A stretch of DNA of 64,000 bases. It comes from Persephonella sp. KM09-Lau-8 (GTDB taxonomy: Bacteria > Aquificota > Aquificia > Aquificales > Hydrogenothermaceae). The notes beneath the pieces were generated by a model, which searched no databases, was not told the origin of the DNA, and saw only the letters and a list, made by a program, of their open reading frames with translations. Each line of letters starts with the position of its first letter. Positions within the stretch are counted from its first letter, which is position 1. Of this stretch, positions 60,651-64,000 are shown piece by piece. The position numbers and the translations under genes were made by a program. Location of the stretch: the NCBI RefSeq assembly GCF_000703085.1, contig NZ_JNLL01000001.1, forward strand, positions 496,001 to 560,000. The letters are read 5' to 3'.

Positions 60651-61748
60651 TTATCCCTTTATATTCACTAAAGGTTTAACTACATCAACAACTTTTATAA
60701 CAACTCCGTCCTGTGCTTGAATTACTTTGTTAATATCTTTATAAGCAAATGGAGCTTCATCAATGGTTTTTTCGTTGACTTTTGCCACAATATCTGCCTG
60801 TTCCATAACTTTCTTGAACTCTTTTAGGTCTATTGTTTCCTTTGCCTTTCTTCTGGATAATACTCTACCTGCCCCATGGGAAGCAGAAGATAAAAACTCT
60901 TTATTACCAAGCCCTACCGTCACATAAACACCATCTTTCATATTGGCAGGGATTATTCCGTATTGACCTTTTTCTGCAGGGGTTGCACCTTTCCTATGAA
61001 GAACCCCTTCTTCTGTAAGAACTGCATGGTTATGGTTTTCATTGATTAACTTTTTGTCTATCAATTTTTTAATTTCTTTTTCTGTAAATCCTAAAATCTG
61101 TAAGATTTTTTTCATCATTGTCAGTCTGTTTTCAAGGGCATACTCAAGGGCAAAGTTCATATCCTCAATATAAGCCTGACCCCAGAAGCTATCTACAGGT
61201 AGAAACCTACCCTTTTTCATATAGTAAGAGGCTATAGAGTGTCCTATATTCCTTGAACCTGAGTGTATAGTAATACATACATTCCCCTCAAGATTTTCCC
61301 CTATCTCAATAAAATGATTGCCACTTCCCAGTGTCCCAAGTGAATGAAATAGTTTGTCATTTACCTTTTTATTCAGATTTTTGTCCCCTGAAGCTGAACG
61401 GAAAGGTGTATAATCAAGGGGCTTTTTCCTGATATTTTTGCCTACAGGTATTTCTTTGTATATCTCCTGTGCAACTTTTTCCCTGTCTTTTTTGGTTTTG
61501 AAAATCTCCTCAGTCTTTATACCTGTGTCCACAAAGCACATTCCACAACCTATATCATATCCAACAAAGGAAGGGGATATATGCCCATCAACCAGTGCAA
61601 CACCACCTATGCAAAGGTCATATCCGGCATGGACATCAGGCATAATTGCTAACTTTTTTACAATATCAAGGGAAGCTACATCATGTATCTGTTTTAATGC
61701 CTCAGGCTCTATCTCCTCAAGATTTATCAGACTTTTTATCTTTTCCAT
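60651..61748 (-). CDS. rtcB: RtcB-family RNA ligase
   Basis: A 365-residue protein of the compact RtcB branch. Metal-site motifs are MPDVHAGYDLCIGGVA, VGYDIGCGMCFVDTG with the conserved Cys, TLGSGNHFIEIGEN, HSGSRNIGH, ENHNHAVLTEEGVLHRKGAT and the GMP-linked His region SHGAGRVLSRRKA. RtcB joins 2',3'-cyclic phosphate and 5'-OH RNA ends in RNA repair. ATG 61748 is chosen since AGAGGA precedes it; GTG 61787 would place that site inside the gene. It is divergent from the ABC-2 permease gene. No RtcA or RtcR gene is near. Confidence 0.93.
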   Translation of the reverse strand: MEKIKSLINLEEIEPEALKQIHDVASLDIVKKLAIMPDVHAGYDLCIGGVALVDGHISPSFVGYDIGCGMCFVDTGIKTEEIFKTKKDREKVAQEIYKEIPVGKNIRKKPLDYTPFRSASGDKNLNKKVNDKLFHSLGTLGSGNHFIEIGENLEGNVCITIHSGSRNIGHSIASYYMKKGRFLPVDSFWGQAYIEDMNFALEYALENRLTMMKKILQILGFTEKEIKKLIDKKLINENHNHAVLTEEGVLHRKGATPAEKGQYGIIPANMKDGVYVTVGLGNKEFLSSASHGAGRVLSRRKAKETIDLKEFKKVMEQADIVAKVNEKTIDEAPFAYKDINKVIQAQDGVVIKVVDVVKPLVNIKG

Positions 61749-61845
61749 TTTTTTCCTCTTCGGTTTTTTATTTAGAAAAATATTCACTGAAAATAAGTTT
61801 TCAATGTTTATTTTGCAAAAAAATAATTATAGATTATTTATTGAG

Positions 61846-62964
61846 ATGATAAATATTGGAGTTATAAAAGCTTATATTCTAAAAGAAATTACAGAACTGG
61901 TCAGGTCAAAGTTTATCATTCTTGTGTATCTTTTCCCTACGATGGTCATGCTCCTGTTTGGCTATGGCATCAGAATGGAAGTCACACATTCAAGAACAGT
62001 TATTCTGGATTATGACCAGAGTAAACTTTCTTATCAGCTTGTATCCAAATTTGAACATTCTAAATATTTTGACACTACCGTTTCCTATGAACCAGAAAAT
62101 AGAATCTTAGACAGGATGAAACAAGGTAAAGTTGATATTCTAATCATAATCCCTGAAGGATTTGAAAAAAGATTGCTAAAAGGTCAGAAAACAGAAATAG
62201 CAGCCTTTATTGATGCCTCTTTTCCACTACGGGGAGTTACTATGCAAAGTTATGTTGAGGGAATGATACTTAATGCTGCTTCTTCTTATCTGAAAAATAT
62301 TCCTGTGAAAAACCTAATCATAATAAACCACCGTAATTTGTTTAACCAATCTATGAGAGATGAAAATGCCATAGTCCCTGGTTTACTGGGAATTATTTTG
62401 CTGGTTGCCCCTGCTATTTTATCGGCTTTACTCATTGTTAAGGAAAAAGAGATGGGCACTATTTTTAACTTTTATTCTTCTCCTGTTAGAAAAATAGATT
62501 TTTTGATTGCAAAATTACTGCCTGTATTTTTTCTACATTCAATAAATATTTTTATTCTGTTTTTGTGGGCTACTTATCTGTTTAAAGTGCCATTTAAGGG
62601 CAGTTTTTTTATATTCTGGTTAGTTTCAGAAATTTATGTGCTGATAAGCGTAGCTATTGGCCTGCTGGTTTCGGTAATAACAAGAACACAGATAGTTGCT
62701 TTAATTGCAACAATAATTATCACAGTAATCCCAGGATTTTTATATTCGGGAATACTTATGCCTATATCATCTATGACAGGGGAAGCTTATATTGAAGCCC
62801 ATTTGTTTCCCGTAATGTATTACAACCATATTATTTATGACTCTTTTCTGATAGGACAGGGATTTTCTTCAACTAAGAATATTGTTTATTTTCTTATCAT
62901 GATTGGATATGCGGCAACTTTGCTTACTGCAGGTAGCATTCTAATGAAAAAGGAACTGAGATGA
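61846..62964 (+). CDS. ABC-2 type permease (YbhR/YhhJ-like), first of a pair
   Basis: A 372-residue membrane protein. An N-terminal helix (about 20-38) and a large extracytoplasmic domain (about 45-170, TVILDYDQSKLSYQLVSKFE) are followed by five or six helices (about 175-370), with KEKEMGTIFNFYSSPV as the cytoplasmic loop. This matches the YbhF/S/R-type drug or polymer exporters. The frame is open further up to 61438, antisense to rtcB, but the family starts at ATG 61846 (MINIGVIKAYILKEI). Neither ATPase nor adaptor gene is seen in the window. It overlaps the second permease gene by four bases. Confidence 0.88.
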   Translation: MINIGVIKAYILKEITELVRSKFIILVYLFPTMVMLLFGYGIRMEVTHSRTVILDYDQSKLSYQLVSKFEHSKYFDTTVSYEPENRILDRMKQGKVDILIIIPEGFEKRLLKGQKTEIAAFIDASFPLRGVTMQSYVEGMILNAASSYLKNIPVKNLIIINHRNLFNQSMRDENAIVPGLLGIILLVAPAILSALLIVKEKEMGTIFNFYSSPVRKIDFLIAKLLPVFFLHSINIFILFLWATYLFKVPFKGSFFIFWLVSEIYVLISVAIGLLVSVITRTQIVALIATIIITVIPGFLYSGILMPISSMTGEAYIEAHLFPVMYYNHIIYDSFLIGQGFSSTKNIVYFLIMIGYAATLLTAGSILMKKELR

Positions 62965-64000
62965 AAGCTTTCTGGAGTATTTTTGTAAAAGAGATAATAA
63001 CCTTTTTGAGAAATTGGGGACTGGTAATTGTCTTGCTTTATTCTTTTACTATAGATGTTTATATTGCAGGGCAGGGATTTGAGGTGAAACCCAGAAATGT
63101 ATCTATAGGGTATGTGGATTACTCGCAGGGAGTTATTTCTAAAAAAATCTTAAACCATTTGCATAGTCCTGAATTCAAACCCCAGTTGAGTTTAAATCTC
63201 AGGAAGAGTTAAGCAGGGCTATTTTTGATAAAGAAATTATGGTGGGTCTAATATTTGAATCTGATTTTGGAAAATCTCTCTATAAAAACGGAAAAACACA
63301 GCTTAATGTTTTGCTGGATTCTACAGCTGCAGCACAGGCATTTATAACTTTAACTTATTTGCAAAACATAGTGATGAATTTTTCACAGCTGAAATTTCCT
63401 GTTGAACTGAAAATTCATAAGATTTTTAACCAGAATGCAGATACCAGAAAATTTATATCTTTTTCTGAATTTTTATCGGTCTTGACACTTATTGGTGTTA
63501 TCTTATCTGCTGTTGTTTTTGTTAGGGAAAAAGAAAACGGAACATGGGATATAATGCTTCTAATGCCTGTTGATTCAAAACTTATTATTTTTGCTAAAAG
63601 TTTTTCCCAGATTATTATCACAATGATTGGCACTATTTTAAGCGTTGGTCTGATTTTATTCGGTGTATTTGATGTGCCTATGAATGGCAATTTCTGGGTT
63701 TTTATTGTTTTTACATTTGTTTATCTGCTTTCTGTTAGTGGAATAGGACTTTTTATTGCATCTGTGGCACAAAATATGCTTCAGGTGGCACAGCTCTCTG
63801 TAATTATTATGATGCCTATTATCTTTCTCAGTGGTGCATGGACACCGATATACTCAATGCATCCTGCAGTCCAGTATCTTTCTTACCTCTCACCTCTTAG
63901 ATATTACATTGAAGGAAGTATCAGCATATTTTTCAGGGGAATTCCGTCTGTAGATTTAACAATTTATTTTGTGGCGCTGACAATTTTAAGTGTAGCTTTA
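62961..64000 (+). pseudogene. ABC-2 type permease, second of pair; frameshifted and cut by window end
   Basis: The frame from ATG 62961 (AFWSIFVKEIITFLRNWGLV) ends at TAA 63210-63212. The protein continues in the next frame from about 63182 (PVEFKSQEELSRAIFDKEIM) to the end of the window, with all later features: EKENGTWDIMLLMPVDSKLI, several helices and SGAWTPIYSMHPAVQYLSYL. The break is at AAACCCCAGTTG (63177-63188). One more C restores KPPVEFKS. As in rsmH the defect is a missing base in a four-base G/C run, so an error of sequencing is possible. If real, the exporter would be dead. Confidence 0.85.

Noticed and set aside
61438-61845. N-terminal extension of the ABC-2 permease frame, antisense to rtcB
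   Set aside because: The composition is that of an antisense shadow, and the family N terminus begins at ATG 61846.

Overview
The window is AT-rich (mid-30s percent GC by eye) and gene-dense, with short or overlapping junctions throughout. The gene content suggests a thermophilic chemolithoautotroph of the Aquificota, probably close to Persephonella/Sulfurihydrogenibium. Pointers are a free-standing citryl-CoA-lyase-like protein (reductive TCA cycle), an IscU with the long acidic tail remembered from the Aquifex protein, scattered operons with a lone atpC, an FprA-type ODP metallo-hydrolase and an oligopeptide-type permease pair. The genus is an inference; no rRNA is present.

Layout. 0-1 kb: end of typA and a DUF445 gene. 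1.1-2.0 kb: CRISPR array 1 (nine intact repeats plus one decayed). 2-4.4 kb: two peptide-type ABC permeases flanking a small degenerate GGDEF-like gene. 4.5-11 kb: citryl-CoA lyase and an NtrY-type kinase, an alpha/beta hydrolase, an OmpR-type two-component pair and a receiver-like/coiled-coil protein. 11-18 kb (minus strand): flippase-like and glycosyltransferase genes, a TPR-SPOR lipoprotein, an NtrB/NtrC-type pair, and thiC under a TPP riboswitch. 18-24 kb: thpR, DUF501, mnmG, HU/IHF, ileS. 24.2-33.8 kb: a long plus-strand operon with Spy-like protein, TolC, MacA-like adaptor, ABC ATPase, SurA/PpiD-like chaperone, HD-relic, ODP hydrolase, rsmH (frameshifted), ftsL, ftsI and a hotdog thioesterase, followed by tRNA-Cys. 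34-36.3 kb: HIT and GGCT proteins, then a solitary cas6 next to CRISPR array 2, whose repeat is unrelated to array 1.

36.4-44.3 kb is the most unusual part. An Mrp/NBP35 ATPase is followed by an IscS/NifS-like protein in which the PLP-binding lysine is Tyr and the PLP-stacking Gln is Ala. A ClC transporter and a small winged-helix gene come next. Then follows a tight operon of IscU, a BFD-like [2Fe-2S] protein, a ThiI-like sulfurtransferase, a TusA-like protein, a DUF1858-like protein, a NifU C-terminal domain protein and aroE. This reads as a sulfur-trafficking and Fe-S assembly module whose local IscS homologue probably cannot be a normal cysteine desulfurase.

44.3-46.2 kb is accessory or decaying DNA: a group-4 hydrogenase/NuoB-like pseudogene with lost start and two nonsense codons, a Doc-type toxin-antitoxin pair and a gene-poor stretch. 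46-54 kb (mostly minus): nrdR, NTF2-like, hemL, a roadblock-like gene, an LpxL-type acyltransferase, a Nudix hydrolase, a DASS transporter, hom, a dcd-like gene and elbB. 54-59.5 kb (plus): atpC, trmN6-like, DUF3817, gpmA, tpiA, secG, a coiled-coil exported protein, a SPOUT-type methyltransferase and mraY. 59.6-60.4 kb: a two-gene minus-strand pair that may be a PBECR-type toxin with a partner. 60.6-64 kb: rtcB and two ABC-2 permeases, the second frameshifted and cut by the window end. The two frameshifts (rsmH and the last permease) each look like one missing base in a run of four G or C, so sequencing error must be excluded first.
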